Assembly (NCBI GenBank): GCA_002402375.1
Contig: DHFT01000024.1
Coordinates: 1-37,650, forward strand
Origin: Elusimicrobia bacterium UBA4817
GTDB taxonomy: Bacteria > Elusimicrobiota > UBA8919
Length of the DNA: 37,650 bases
Direction: 5' to 3'
Each line of letters starts with the position of its first letter. Positions within the stretch are counted from its first letter, which is position 1. Below are positions 1-9,061 of the stretch, in pieces. The position numbers were made by a program, and so were the translations under genes. The notes below the pieces were generated by a model. The model saw only the letters and a list, made by a program, of their open reading frames with translations, ran no database searches and had not been told where the DNA came from.

Positions 1-32
1 AATATTTTTCAGCAGACCCTAATTGGAAATCC

Positions 33-63
33 AGTGTAGTGTCCCATAAATGTCTTGACATTT
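33..63 (+). repeat. IS630 left terminal inverted repeat
   Basis: Pairs with 1138-1168 on the opposite strand. The outer GTGTCCC block and the inner TCTTGACATTT block are identical; the 7 bases between them differ. The inner block contains the -35 hexamer of the transposase promoter. Confidence 0.85.
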
Positions 64-83
64 AAGTATTATAGTTATATAAT
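55..83 (+). promoter_or_regulatory. Sigma70-like promoter in the left end of the IS
   Basis: A perfect TTGACA (55-60), a 17-bp spacer and a perfect TATAAT (78-83). Transcription would start near 89-91, so the transposase ATG at 92 would be at or next to the first transcribed base. No Shine-Dalgarno sequence is seen. The -35 box is part of the terminal repeat. Confidence 0.7.
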
Positions 84-91
84 TATGGTAA

Positions 92-1156
92 ATGAACATA
101 TCAGAACGAATAATACTCACAACCGAAGAACAAACAACAATCAGCCGGTGGGCACATGGAAAAAGCATACCGGTGCGTTTGGTTCAACGGGCACAGATTA
201 TTCAGTTGGCATCACAGGGTGTCTACAATCACGACATAGCCAAACAACTGAATATTTCCCGACCGACCGTTCAATTATGGAAAGAGCGTTTTTTATCTCT
301 CCGTTTAACTGGTTTAGAGAAAGATGCACCACGATCGGGTCGTTTCCCAAAGATATCTCACAAAAAAGTTACCACTATTATCAATACTACACTGCACACA
401 ACACCGCCCGATGCGACACACTGGAGTGTGCGAAGTATGGCAAAGTTTCAAAATGTCAGCCGAATGGTTGTTCAGCGAATATGGAAACGGTACAATTTAA
501 AACCGCATCTTATCAAGAAATTCAAACTCAGCCACGACAAACATTTTATAGAGAAACTTTACGACATAGTCGGTCTTTATATGAATCCGCCAGACAAATC
601 AATTGTTCTTTGTGCGGACGAGAAAAGCCAGATTCAAGCGTTGGAACGCACACAGCCGTTACTTCCACTGCGACCCGGTATTCCTGCAAGACAGACACAC
701 GATTATATGCGTCACGGAACAACAACACTGTTTGCTGCTTTGAATATGCTCGACGGCACTGTTATCGGCGATTGTATATTCCGACACAGACATCAGGAAT
801 TTATCAGGTTTTTGCAACTCATAGATGTCCAAACACCGCGGGATTTAAATCTTCATCTGATTGTAGACAATTATGGGACACACAAACATCCACGAGTTGT
901 CAGATGGCTCAACCGTCATCCACGCTTTTATTTGCATTTTATACCAACTTTCAGTTCTTGGCTAAACATGGTGGAATGTTGGTTTTCACAAATTACATCA
1001 AAAAAAATTCGTCGTGGCTCGTTCAAAAATGTCAAAGAACTGATTAAAACTATTAAACAATATATTGAATCTCATAATCAAAACCCGAAAGTGTTTGTTT
1101 GGACATCTTCGGTTGAAAGTATTATGAGAAAAATTTCAAATGTCAAGAACTGTTAG
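92..1156 (+). CDS. IS630-family transposase
   Basis: A 354-residue DDE transposase that would cut and rejoin the ends of its own IS. The N-terminal part (about residues 30-70) is a helix-turn-helix with the DIAKQLNISRPTVQLW pattern, followed by a second DNA-binding region to about 150. The catalytic triad is visible: D176 in CADEKSQ, D259 in LIVDNYGTHK and E295 in SSWLNMVECWF. The spacing of about 35 residues between the last two is usual for IS630. The frame is uninterrupted and the length normal, so the protein could be active. The start at 92 lies a few bases after a consensus -10 box, which suggests a nearly leaderless message. A long overlapping frame (55-1047) is a shadow. Confidence 0.92.
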   Translation: MNISERIILTTEEQTTISRWAHGKSIPVRLVQRAQIIQLASQGVYNHDIAKQLNISRPTVQLWKERFLSLRLTGLEKDAPRSGRFPKISHKKVTTIINTTLHTTPPDATHWSVRSMAKFQNVSRMVVQRIWKRYNLKPHLIKKFKLSHDKHFIEKLYDIVGLYMNPPDKSIVLCADEKSQIQALERTQPLLPLRPGIPARQTHDYMRHGTTTLFAALNMLDGTVIGDCIFRHRHQEFIRFLQLIDVQTPRDLNLHLIVDNYGTHKHPRVVRWLNRHPRFYLHFIPTFSSWLNMVECWFSQITSKKIRRGSFKNVKELIKTIKQYIESHNQNPKVFVWTSSVESIMRKISNVKNC

Positions 1157-1168
1157 GGACACCGCACT
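1138..1168 (-). repeat. IS630 right terminal inverted repeat
   Basis: Reverse complement matches 33-63 in two conserved blocks (GTGTCCC and TCTTGACATTT). The last codons and the stop of the transposase gene lie inside this repeat. Confidence 0.85.
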
Positions 1169-1218
1169 AGTTAATCCTACAATTCTCATTTATAAAAATC
1201 TACATAAAAAGAGGAATT

Positions 1219-1926
1219 ATGAACGATAAAACGGATCTTTTCGCATATGAGGCATTAAAGGCATTTGCATTAACACATAACTACAACAAATGGATTTATG
1301 AAATATTTAAACCCTATATCGGTAAAAATGTTCTTGAAGTGGGATGCGGAATCGGCAATTTAACCCGTTATTTTCTGGAGTCCTGCGACAAACTGATATG
1401 CCTGGATACTTCACCTTTTTTTATAAAACACCTTCAAATAGATTATCCGGAACTGGAACTTTATAATTTTGATATTGCCGACGATAAAGTACTGTCGCTT
1501 GAAAATAAAAACATAGACACTATCGTTTCCGTTAACGTATTGGAGCATATAGAAAACGACGAGAAAGCCCTGTCAAACATGTTCCGATTACTTCAACCCG
1601 GCGGACATCTGTTATTGTTTGTTCCTGCTTTAAGCTGGCTTTTCGGGTCGCTGGATGAAAATGTAAAACATTACCGCAGATATGATAAGGACATTCTTAA
1701 AAGTAAAATTGAAAACGGTAAATTTCAAATAGCTAAAATATTTTACAGCAATTTTATTGGGATTTTCGGTTGGTATCTTAACGGAAAACTGCTAAAAAGA
1801 AAAAGATTCCCGATTGTGCAACCGATTGTATTTGATAAATTTGTTCCGCTTTTGACAAAAATAGAAAAATGCATAAAACCGCCGATAGGAATGAACCTTA
1901 TCGTTATAGCAAAGAAACCGAAATGA
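1219..1926 (+). CDS. Class I SAM-dependent methyltransferase
   Basis: A 235-residue methyltransferase with the Rossmann-like SAM fold. Motif I is NVLEVGCGIGNL (residues 37-48), the acidic residue that binds the ribose follows in CLDTSPF, and the post-motif NVLEHIENDEKALSNM precedes LLQPGGHLLLFVP. This pattern is typical of the Methyltransf_11/23 type acting on small molecules, lipids or sugars; the substrate cannot be read from sequence. A Shine-Dalgarno AGAGGAA precedes the ATG. Its stop overlaps the next start as ATGA, so translation of the two is probably coupled. It is the first gene of the glycan cluster after the IS, and modification of a sugar or lipid carrier is a reasonable inference. 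Confidence 0.85.
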   Translation: MNDKTDLFAYEALKAFALTHNYNKWIYEIFKPYIGKNVLEVGCGIGNLTRYFLESCDKLICLDTSPFFIKHLQIDYPELELYNFDIADDKVLSLENKNIDTIVSVNVLEHIENDEKALSNMFRLLQPGGHLLLFVPALSWLFGSLDENVKHYRRYDKDILKSKIENGKFQIAKIFYSNFIGIFGWYLNGKLLKRKRFPIVQPIVFDKFVPLLTKIEKCIKPPIGMNLIVIAKKPK

Positions 1927-3650
1927 AATTATATCACTGGTTAATATTGTTATTTTTAATTTCAACATCTGCTTTTTTTAATGTGTGCGGCATTAATTGG
2001 GGAGTACCTTCCAAAGAAAGAACAGACCTTATTTTTCCCGAACAATTCCGGAATGAATCTTTTTACTTGCTTATGAAACAAACGCGAGAGGATATCTATA
2101 AACTAAGCGAGGGAAGTCCGATTGGCCGCATTAAAGATTCATCTTCGGCATTATCGCCTATTTTACAGAGTATGGGTGTGCAGGAAAAAGAAAACTTATT
2201 TTTTTCCGGAGATAAAAAAACACTGGCAAATTTTATACGACCGTATCTTCTGCGTTCTAACCATACCGACGAGCAAATGACCATAGCGTCACTGGCAGGA
2301 ATGCATCCGAAATCATTTAATTTTAATCCGCGAATTTTTCCGTACGGCGGAGTTTACATCTATGGAACGGGGGCGTTTTTGGGCATATCGCATGTTTTGG
2401 GTATTGTAAAAATTAATCGTGATTTGAATTTTTATTTTAAACATCCGGAAGAAATGGGCAAAATTTTCACCGCAGGAAGATTTCTAAATATAATTTTCTC
2501 CGTACTGACCGTATTATTAATATTTTTGATTACAAAAAAATGTTGCTCCATAAACACCGCACTGTTATCCGTTTTATTTTATATTATCTGTCCTGCAATA
2601 GTTTTTCAAACACATATAATGAAACCGTATACAGTTGCGATATTTTTCGCTGTGTGCTGTTTATATTATTCCGTTATGATAATATCTGCTCCTACCGTAA
2701 AAAATTATATTTTAGCCGGAATATCGGCAGGACTTACCGCAGGCACCACGCCCGTTTATGCTTTTATTATAATTGCTCCCTTAACAGCACACTTTATTAT
2801 GTCAAAAAAATTAACAAAAAATTTATTTTTTACTTTTTTGGCAGGCGTGGTTGTTTTTTTTATTACCAATCCTTACTGGCTGATAAATTATAAAGATGTT
2901 CTGTCAGAAATGAAAACATCCGCTAATTTTTATAACTTGAGAAACGGAAAGGACTTTTCCGATTTTTTTCTCAAACAATTGCCGTTAAGTTTACCATCTG
3001 GTTTATTATTTATATCTCTATTAGGAATAATATATGCGGTGGTGAGGAAAAAAAAACAGGATATACTCTTTGCAATTTCCGGGAGCGTTCCTCTGGTGAT
3101 TTTCGGATGGCTTACCCAAACCCAGCAATTGTCTATGCATAATTCGCGGTTCTTGCTGCCGTGGGTTTCCATATTACTGATTCCCGGTGCAGGATTTATC
3201 GGCGAATTTTTAGATAAAAAATACATAAATTTACCTGTCATATTTTTTACCGGGTTTGCGGTCATTCAGTCAACTTTAATTTCGGCTATCTGCCTTAAAA
3301 ATTTTGCCATTGACGGGTCGGAATACTCAACCCGGCTTTCAGCGGGCAAATGGATAACTGCCAACATACCGTCTAATTCAACAATAGGAACAAACTATAT
3401 GCCGGAACCTTCTCATTTGCCGCCTTTTGATTTCAGTAAATACAGAATTGAAGTTATACGGAATTATGATGTAAAAAAATTGCCGGAATATTTTATATGC
3501 ATTAATGAAGTTCCGAAAGAAAAACTAACCAGCAAAAATTATACGCTAACCCAAAGTTTTAAACCTTTTGAATCACTACTCGGTTTTAGTTTCACTATGG
3601 GCAATACGCATGTAAATTCGCCTGTATACATTTTAAAGAGGATTTCTTAA
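1923..3650 (+). CDS. GT39-like polytopic glycosyltransferase
   Basis: A 575-residue integral membrane protein resembling the PMT/ArnT (GT-C fold, GT39 and relatives) group, which transfers sugars from polyprenyl-phosphate donors on the outer face of the inner membrane. A first membrane helix (residues about 4-22) is followed by CGINWGVPSKERTDLIFPE, where the acidic residues match the position of the catalytic aspartate in these enzymes. Many more hydrophobic segments follow between about 170 and 440, then a soluble C-terminal domain. The start is set at 1923 because it makes an ATGA overlap with the preceding gene; an ATG 54 bases upstream would add residues unlike the family. The acceptor is unknown. 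Confidence 0.75.
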   Translation: MKLYHWLILLFLISTSAFFNVCGINWGVPSKERTDLIFPEQFRNESFYLLMKQTREDIYKLSEGSPIGRIKDSSSALSPILQSMGVQEKENLFFSGDKKTLANFIRPYLLRSNHTDEQMTIASLAGMHPKSFNFNPRIFPYGGVYIYGTGAFLGISHVLGIVKINRDLNFYFKHPEEMGKIFTAGRFLNIIFSVLTVLLIFLITKKCCSINTALLSVLFYIICPAIVFQTHIMKPYTVAIFFAVCCLYYSVMIISAPTVKNYILAGISAGLTAGTTPVYAFIIIAPLTAHFIMSKKLTKNLFFTFLAGVVVFFITNPYWLINYKDVLSEMKTSANFYNLRNGKDFSDFFLKQLPLSLPSGLLFISLLGIIYAVVRKKKQDILFAISGSVPLVIFGWLTQTQQLSMHNSRFLLPWVSILLIPGAGFIGEFLDKKYINLPVIFFTGFAVIQSTLISAICLKNFAIDGSEYSTRLSAGKWITANIPSNSTIGTNYMPEPSHLPPFDFSKYRIEVIRNYDVKKLPEYFICINEVPKEKLTSKNYTLTQSFKPFESLLGFSFTMGNTHVNSPVYILKRIS

Positions 3651-5513
3651 ATGTGCGGGATATTCGGAATTATAAATTTTGAAAGAAAAAATCCTGTGGA
3701 AAAAAATGAAATAAAAATTCCTCTGGATTTAATGTCGCACCGCGGGCCCGATGACGAAGGGATTTTTTTAGACGGTTACGCCGGAGGCGGAATACGACGA
3801 CTTAAAATAATAGATGTCGCTGGAGGACACCAGCCGATATCAAACGAAACGGATGATATCGTAATCGTCTATAACGGTGAGATTTATAATTACGTTGAAT
3901 TGCGGGAAGATTTAATAAAAAAAGGACATCGTTTCAAAACCAAAACCGACACGGAGGTCATTCTGCATCTTTATGAGGATTCGGGCGTTAACTGTCTTGA
4001 TAAATTGAACGGAATGTTTGCATTCGCGATTTGGGATAAAAGAAAAAAAGAACTTTTTGCAGCAAGGGACCGGCTTGGCATAAAACCGCTTTTTTATTCG
4101 GTTACCGGCGGCAGTTTATATTTTTCATCTGAAATAAAATCTATTTTATCCTGCAAAAATATCTCAAAAGAAACGGATATGCAGGCAATGATAAATTATT
4201 TTTCTTTTTATTACATTTCCGCGCCGCAAACGATTTACAAAAACATAAAACGGCTTCAACCCGGACATTATCTGTTCTTGAAGAACGGGAATATGGAAAT
4301 AAATCGCTACTGGAAATTTTCTTTCAAGGAAGAAAAAATTGACGAAATTGAATGTATCGGTAAAATAAAAAGAACGCTTATTGGTTCCGTTAAACGACAT
4401 CTTCAAAGCGAAGTTCCTCTCGGCGTATTTTTGTCAAGCGGACTTGATTCAACTTCTATCGTCGCTATGATGGGCAAACTCGGACAAACTACAAAAACTT
4501 ATACTATCGGCTACGAGAACGGAAAGACATATAATGAAATTGACGAAGCAAAAATCGTCGCTAAAAAATATAACACAATTCATTCCGATTGCATACTGAA
4601 ACCAAAACAGGTGGAAGAATTTTTACCTGAAATTATAAGACATCTCGCGGAGCCGCACGGCGACTGGACACAGGTTGCACTTTATTATCTTTCAAAACAG
4701 TCAAAAAAAGATATTACTGTCGTTCTTTCCGGCGCCGGCGGGGACGAACTTTTTGCCGGCTATCCGACATTGACAGCATCAAAAATTGCAAATTTATATA
4801 ATAAACTGCCAAAAGCCGTAAAAAGTTTTGTCAAATATACCGTCAATAAACTTCCGACTTGTTATAACAGATTGAGTTTTGATTTTAAGGCAAAGTCGTT
4901 TATATCGGGTTCAGATATGCCGGCAGAAAATGCACACCTGAAATATAAAGAAATTTTTTCTGATGACGAAAGGCAAAAAATTTTGTATAATATATTAGAG
5001 CAAAATCCTTTTGATGTCTACAAACAGCACCTTAAAAATGTTGCGGACGAAAAATTATTAAACCGACTTTTATATCTTGACTTAAATGTTTTTCTGCCGG
5101 ATTGCGTCTTGCAGGTAACGGATATGGCCACGATAATGAATTCACAGGAATGTCGTGTTCCATTTTTGGATTTGGAAATGATAAACTTATCTGAAAAAAT
5201 TCCCGTTGACTTAAAATTGCGGGGCTTGACGACAAAATATATTTTAAGAAAAGCATTGAAAGAATTTTTACCCGATGAAATTGCAAAATTGCCTAAAAAA
5301 GGACTTGCTATGCCGACATCTTTTTGGCTTCAAAACGAATTAAAAAAATTTACGGATGAAATTATCTCGGAGGCGGAAAGCAGGAACAGGGGAATGTTTA
5401 ATTTTAACTATATCAAACAAATACAAAGAGAACACACGGAAGGGAAGCGGGATAACACAAGAAAAATTACCTGCCTGATTTCGTTTTTTTTGTGGCAGAA
5501 ATTTTATCAATAG
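3651..5513 (+). CDS. asnB: Asparagine synthase (glutamine-hydrolysing) family protein
   Basis: A 620-residue two-domain enzyme. The N-terminal glutaminase begins MCGIFGI, with Cys2 as the nucleophile, and shows SHRGPDDEG and NGEIYNY. The C-terminal synthetase domain has the ATP PP-loop FLSSGLDSTS and the GAGGDELFAGYP motif. Classical AsnB makes asparagine from aspartate, ATP and glutamine. Relatives inside polysaccharide clusters often amidate a sugar acid instead, and this gene sits between a glycosyltransferase and a WbpB-like dehydrogenase, so that role is equally possible. It starts directly after the previous stop with no gap. The length is usual for this subfamily. Confidence 0.88.
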   Translation: MCGIFGIINFERKNPVEKNEIKIPLDLMSHRGPDDEGIFLDGYAGGGIRRLKIIDVAGGHQPISNETDDIVIVYNGEIYNYVELREDLIKKGHRFKTKTDTEVILHLYEDSGVNCLDKLNGMFAFAIWDKRKKELFAARDRLGIKPLFYSVTGGSLYFSSEIKSILSCKNISKETDMQAMINYFSFYYISAPQTIYKNIKRLQPGHYLFLKNGNMEINRYWKFSFKEEKIDEIECIGKIKRTLIGSVKRHLQSEVPLGVFLSSGLDSTSIVAMMGKLGQTTKTYTIGYENGKTYNEIDEAKIVAKKYNTIHSDCILKPKQVEEFLPEIIRHLAEPHGDWTQVALYYLSKQSKKDITVVLSGAGGDELFAGYPTLTASKIANLYNKLPKAVKSFVKYTVNKLPTCYNRLSFDFKAKSFISGSDMPAENAHLKYKEIFSDDERQKILYNILEQNPFDVYKQHLKNVADEKLLNRLLYLDLNVFLPDCVLQVTDMATIMNSQECRVPFLDLEMINLSEKIPVDLKLRGLTTKYILRKALKEFLPDEIAKLPKKGLAMPTSFWLQNELKKFTDEIISEAESRNRGMFNFNYIKQIQREHTEGKRDNTRKITCLISFFLWQKFYQ

Positions 5514-5521
5514 AAACTCTT

Positions 5522-6520
5522 ATGAAAAACATTGCTGTTATTGGATGCGGTTACTGGGGAAAAAATTTGGTGAGAAATTTTCACAAAATCGGCGTATTAA
5601 ATACAATATGCGATACCGACGAGAAATTGTTGGCTAAACTTAAAAAAAATTATCCCGATGTTCACTGCGAAAAAAACTTTGACGACATATTAACCGATAA
5701 AAATATCTCGGGAGTCGTAATTTCAACGCCTGCATCTTCACATTACGAACTTGTAAAAAAATCACTTGAAAACGGAAAACATGTTTTTGTCGAGAAACCG
5801 TTCACAACATCATTAAAAGAAGCGGAGGAACTGACGGAACTGGCGGAAAAGAAAAAACTTATTTTGATGGTCGGCTTCACATTTCTTTACAATTCGGCGG
5901 TAAGAAAAGTAAAAGAGATTATTGACTCTGGTGAACTCGGCAAAATTTATTATATCTATTCGCAAAGATTAAATCTTGGCATAATTCGTAAAGATATAGA
6001 TGTTTGGTGGAATCTTGCGCCTCACGATGTTTCCATAATTAATTATTGGCTAAATCAAAAAGCAAAATCGGTTAACGGTCTCGGCGTTTCATTTATCCAA
6101 AATGGGATTGACGATTTCGTATCCGCAAATATAAAATTTGAAAACGGGACAGCGGCGGTTATTCACGTATCATGGCTTGACCCTCACAAAATAAGACAGA
6201 TGACCGTGGTCGGAAGTAAAAAAATGGTAATTTACGACGATGTTTCATCAGATATGAAAGTTCAGATTTATGACAAGGGCATAGACAAATTTGACGATTT
6301 TCAGACATTCGGGCAGTTTCAATTAATCCACAGGGCAGGCGATATTTTCATACCAAAAATAGATTTCAAAGAACCGTTGGAAATTGAAGCGGCGCATTTT
6401 GTAGAATGTATTAACGAAGGTAAAGAACCGCTGACATCGGCGAGAAAATCACTGCCTGTCGTAAAAATTTTAGAAGCAGTTCAAAATTCAATAAAACATG
6501 ACAAAACAATAAATCTATGA
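5522..6520 (+). CDS. Gfo/Idh/MocA family sugar dehydrogenase
   Basis: A 332-residue NAD(P)-dependent oxidoreductase. The N-terminus is a Rossmann fold with [15 protein letters not shown] (dinucleotide-binding GxGxxG variant), and the family signature VEKPF appears near residue 90, its lysine being the usual catalytic residue. The C-terminal half is the mixed sheet domain that binds the sugar. Paired with the acetyltransferase that overlaps its stop (ATGA), it resembles the WbpB/WlbA and WbpD/WlbB steps that make 2,3-diacetamido uronic acids. The aminotransferase WbpE is not in the window. The start was placed at 5522 because an upstream in-frame ATG at 5492 would lie inside asnB and adds ten unconserved residues. 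Confidence 0.85.
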   Translation: MKNIAVIGCGYWGKNLVRNFHKIGVLNTICDTDEKLLAKLKKNYPDVHCEKNFDDILTDKNISGVVISTPASSHYELVKKSLENGKHVFVEKPFTTSLKEAEELTELAEKKKLILMVGFTFLYNSAVRKVKEIIDSGELGKIYYIYSQRLNLGIIRKDIDVWWNLAPHDVSIINYWLNQKAKSVNGLGVSFIQNGIDDFVSANIKFENGTAAVIHVSWLDPHKIRQMTVVGSKKMVIYDDVSSDMKVQIYDKGIDKFDDFQTFGQFQLIHRAGDIFIPKIDFKEPLEIEAAHFVECINEGKEPLTSARKSLPVVKILEAVQNSIKHDKTINL

Positions 6521-7035
6521 AAAAAAATTATTCCGTCCATAAATCAAGTTATATTGATAAAAATGTGAAAATCGGAGAAGGCACATCGGTGTGGTATTTT
6601 TGCCACATCAGCGAAGGAGCAAAAATCGGAAAAAACTGCAACATAGGACAGAACGTTTTTATAGACAAAAATGTAAAAATCGGCAATAATGTGAAAATTC
6701 AGAATAATGTTTCTGTATATTTCGGAGTTGAAATTGAAGACGGTGTTTTTCTGGGACCATCCTGCGTTTTTACGAATGTGAAAAACCCGCGTTCTTTGCA
6801 TCCGAGAAAAAAAAGCGAGTATCTTAAAACAAAGGTTAAGCAGGGCGCTACAATCGGCGCCAATGCAACAATTGTCTGCGGAAACAGTATAGGGAAATAT
6901 GCTTTTATCGGAGCGGGTGCGGTTGTCACAAAAAATGTACCCGATTATGCGGTCGTCGTCGGTAACCCCGCAAAACAAATCGGCAAAGTAAATGAAAAAG
7001 GCAATAAAATAAATCCTGATAAAATAGATGAATAA
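6517..7035 (+). CDS. Left-handed beta-helix acyltransferase, WbpD/WlbB-like
   Basis: A 172-residue hexapeptide-repeat protein. Imperfect [LIV]GxxxxI repeats run from about residue 10 to 150 (for example [51 protein letters not shown]), ending with the [10 protein letters not shown] signature of sugar N-acetyltransferases. WbpD/WlbB enzymes move an acetyl group from acetyl-CoA to the 3-amino group of a UDP-diamino-uronic acid; the order here (Gfo/Idh dehydrogenase then acetyltransferase) fits that pathway. It overlaps the previous gene by 4 bases and the next by 8, so it is part of one transcript. The specific substrate is an inference. Confidence 0.85.
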   Translation: MKKNYSVHKSSYIDKNVKIGEGTSVWYFCHISEGAKIGKNCNIGQNVFIDKNVKIGNNVKIQNNVSVYFGVEIEDGVFLGPSCVFTNVKNPRSLHPRKKSEYLKTKVKQGATIGANATIVCGNSIGKYAFIGAGAVVTKNVPDYAVVVGNPAKQIGKVNEKGNKINPDKIDE

Positions 7036-8095
7036 TTCAATCCTTGAATATTTTGTTTGTCCCGTCTGTAAAAAATCTCTTCAATGCCGCCAGAATTGTG
7101 ATATTATTGAAACGGGAGTGCTTTTTTGTTCGGAATGCGGACGGGATTATCCTGTTATTCGCGGTATTCCGCGACTTTTGCCGGACTCACTTATGCCTAT
7201 TCTCGCCGAGCAACTTTCGGAGGATTTTTCTTCTTTTTCGTTTTCATATCCTATAAAAAAACGCAATTACAGAAGTGATTTTGAAACGGATGATTTTATT
7301 AAAAAACAGATTTCTACAATGACAGCATTCGGCTACGAATGGAATCAATTCACGGAATTTACAAAAGAATTTACACACAATGAATATATTAGAACGCTTT
7401 CGCCTTTTCCACCCGACATTGTAAAAAACAAAATTGTTTTGGAAGCGGGAACAGGCGCAGGAATTTTTATTGATTGGTTTGACCATTATGACGCATCCCA
7501 TATCTTCGGAATGAATCTCGGACTTGATGTGGAATCTGTTAATAAAAAAACATCACATTTAAATACCGTAACAATTGTTCAGGGTGATATTTTTCATCTT
7601 CCTTTTGCCGATAAAAAAATAGATTTTGTAATTTCTCATGGCGTAATTCACCACCTGCCCAATCCGGAAAAAGGATTCCAAAAACTTATTCCCGCTGTAA
7701 AAGACAGGGGGGAAATATTTATATGGGTCTACGGTAAAGACCCGATAGTGCCGATAATTGAACTTCTCCGGAAAATCCTTCACAAAATACCGAAATCTAT
7801 TACAAAAACATTGAGCTGGTTCTTTGCTTTGACACTGTTGTTTCTTAAAATAGTTTATCTTGCCTTAAATAAAATTCCCGGCTGTAAAAAACTGGCAAAG
7901 CAAGTGCCTTACAAACAATATGCAGTAAGAAGTTTCCGTGAAATGCAATGTACAATAATGGACAAACTTTTTGTGCCGGTCGTAAATTATTATGATAAAC
8001 CGGAATTAGAATCATGGTTCAAATCGGCAGGGTTGAAAAATATCTCAATCACCAGCCGGGACGGCAACAGTTGGAGCTGTTACGGAATAAAATAA
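7028..8095 (+). CDS. SAM-dependent methyltransferase with N-terminal zinc ribbon
   Basis: A 355-residue protein with two parts. Residues 1-50 form a Trm112-like zinc ribbon with C11, C14, C34 and C37 (CPVCKK and [19 protein letters not shown]). A class I methyltransferase core follows: [11 protein letters not shown] near residue 138, and [17 protein letters not shown] before [10 protein letters not shown] hydrophobic stretch at about 250-285 may touch the membrane. This architecture is common in polysaccharide gene clusters, where such enzymes are presumed to methylate glycans or their carriers. The gene overlaps the acetyltransferase by 8 bases. Confidence 0.82.
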   Translation: MNNSILEYFVCPVCKKSLQCRQNCDIIETGVLFCSECGRDYPVIRGIPRLLPDSLMPILAEQLSEDFSSFSFSYPIKKRNYRSDFETDDFIKKQISTMTAFGYEWNQFTEFTKEFTHNEYIRTLSPFPPDIVKNKIVLEAGTGAGIFIDWFDHYDASHIFGMNLGLDVESVNKKTSHLNTVTIVQGDIFHLPFADKKIDFVISHGVIHHLPNPEKGFQKLIPAVKDRGEIFIWVYGKDPIVPIIELLRKILHKIPKSITKTLSWFFALTLLFLKIVYLALNKIPGCKKLAKQVPYKQYAVRSFREMQCTIMDKLFVPVVNYYDKPELESWFKSAGLKNISITSRDGNSWSCYGIK

Positions 8096-8113
8096 GAGTA
8101 AAGGGGCGAAAAC

Positions 8114-9061
8114 ATGTACCGCAATAAATCTGTTTCACTTGTAATACCTTGCAGAAACGAAGAAAAATTGATAATTCCGACATTGCAGGGAGTTCCGGAA
8201 TTCGTAGATAAAATCTTTGTCATTGACGATAAATCAACGGATAAGACAGCTGAACTCGTAAAAAATTATCAAGACATACGGGTTAAACTAATTCTTCATG
8301 AAAAAAACATAGGGCCGGGAGCGGCAATAATAACCGGCTACAAAAAATCAAAAGAGGAAAATTTTGACATAGTTGCCGTCTGCGGAGGGGACAATCAGAT
8401 GCCTCTTGAACAACTTAAAGATTTACTTGACCCCCTGATTGACGGTACGGCCGATTATACCAAAGGCAACAGGTTTATGGAAGGCGGGGAAAAACTTTCT
8501 GATATGCCGATAACCCGCGTTATCGGAAATACAATCATCTCTCTTCTTACTAAAATTGCTTCCGGTTATTACAAAATTTTTGATGTCGTGGACGGATTCA
8601 CGGCAATAAATAAAAAAGCCCTTTCCGCGATTGACTGGGACAAGGCATGGAAAAAATACGGCTATCCTATGGATTTTCTTGTCCGTCTAAATATCCATCG
8701 CTTTAGAGTTATGGACATTTCCAGAAGAGCGATTTATCTTGAAGGAGTGCGTCAATCACAGATAAAAGGACTTTCTTATGCACTGCGTGTTTCCCCGATG
8801 CTGCTTAAAAACTTTTTTTACCGACTGCACAAAAGATACCTGCTCGGTGATTTTCACCCGTTAATTTTTATGTATGTGCTCGGTATGATTTTGATGTTTT
8901 GCGGAATTGCTGTCGGTATTTATATTATTATATGTAAATTTGGCGGAGAATTACCGACAGGAGCAACGGCTATACTGTCGGCACTGCTTTTAATTTTCGG
9001 AGGACAATTATTTTTATTCGGAATGTTATTTGATATGATGGGAGACAGAAATGAGAATTAG
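8114..9061 (+). CDS. GT2 glycosyltransferase with C-terminal membrane helices
   Basis: A 315-residue GT-A fold enzyme of the dolichyl-phosphate mannose synthase/DPM1 type. The nucleotide-binding start is SLVIPCRNEEKLI, the first acidic motif is VIDDKSTDKT, and the second is CGGDNQMP in the position of the usual DGDxQ. Two membrane segments follow (about 250-272 and 283-307), which should anchor it to the cytoplasmic face of the inner membrane. Such enzymes load a sugar on polyprenyl phosphate, the donor used by GT39-like transferases, four of which lie in this cluster. A weak Shine-Dalgarno (aaaGGGGcg) precedes the ATG. It overlaps the next gene by 11 bases. Confidence 0.85.
   Translation: MYRNKSVSLVIPCRNEEKLIIPTLQGVPEFVDKIFVIDDKSTDKTAELVKNYQDIRVKLILHEKNIGPGAAIITGYKKSKEENFDIVAVCGGDNQMPLEQLKDLLDPLIDGTADYTKGNRFMEGGEKLSDMPITRVIGNTIISLLTKIASGYYKIFDVVDGFTAINKKALSAIDWDKAWKKYGYPMDFLVRLNIHRFRVMDISRRAIYLEGVRQSQIKGLSYALRVSPMLLKNFFYRLHKRYLLGDFHPLIFMYVLGMILMFCGIAVGIYIIICKFGGELPTGATAILSALLLIFGGQLFLFGMLFDMMGDRNEN

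Larger units (their letters stand above)
33..1168 (+). mobile_element. Complete IS630-family insertion sequence
   Basis: An element of 1136 bp is bounded by imperfect inverted repeats of about 31 bp (33-63 and 1138-1168). The two ends share AGTG at the tip, then GTGTCCC, then TCTTGACATTT, with a divergent block between. A single intact transposase gene fills the inside. The size and one-gene layout fit the IS630/Tc1 superfamily. That family normally duplicates a TA dinucleotide, but a TA is not plain on both sides at the boundaries chosen here, so the exact ends may be off by a few bases. The IS sits just upstream of the glycan gene cluster. Confidence 0.85.

Noticed and set aside
55..1047. 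A 330-codon frame overlapping the IS transposase
   Set aside because: It is rich in S, T, R and Q with no recognisable domain, and lies in another frame of a clear IS630 transposase.
31..1172. TA target duplication for the IS630 element
   Set aside because: A TA occurs near the right end but not at the matching left position with the boundaries that align best.
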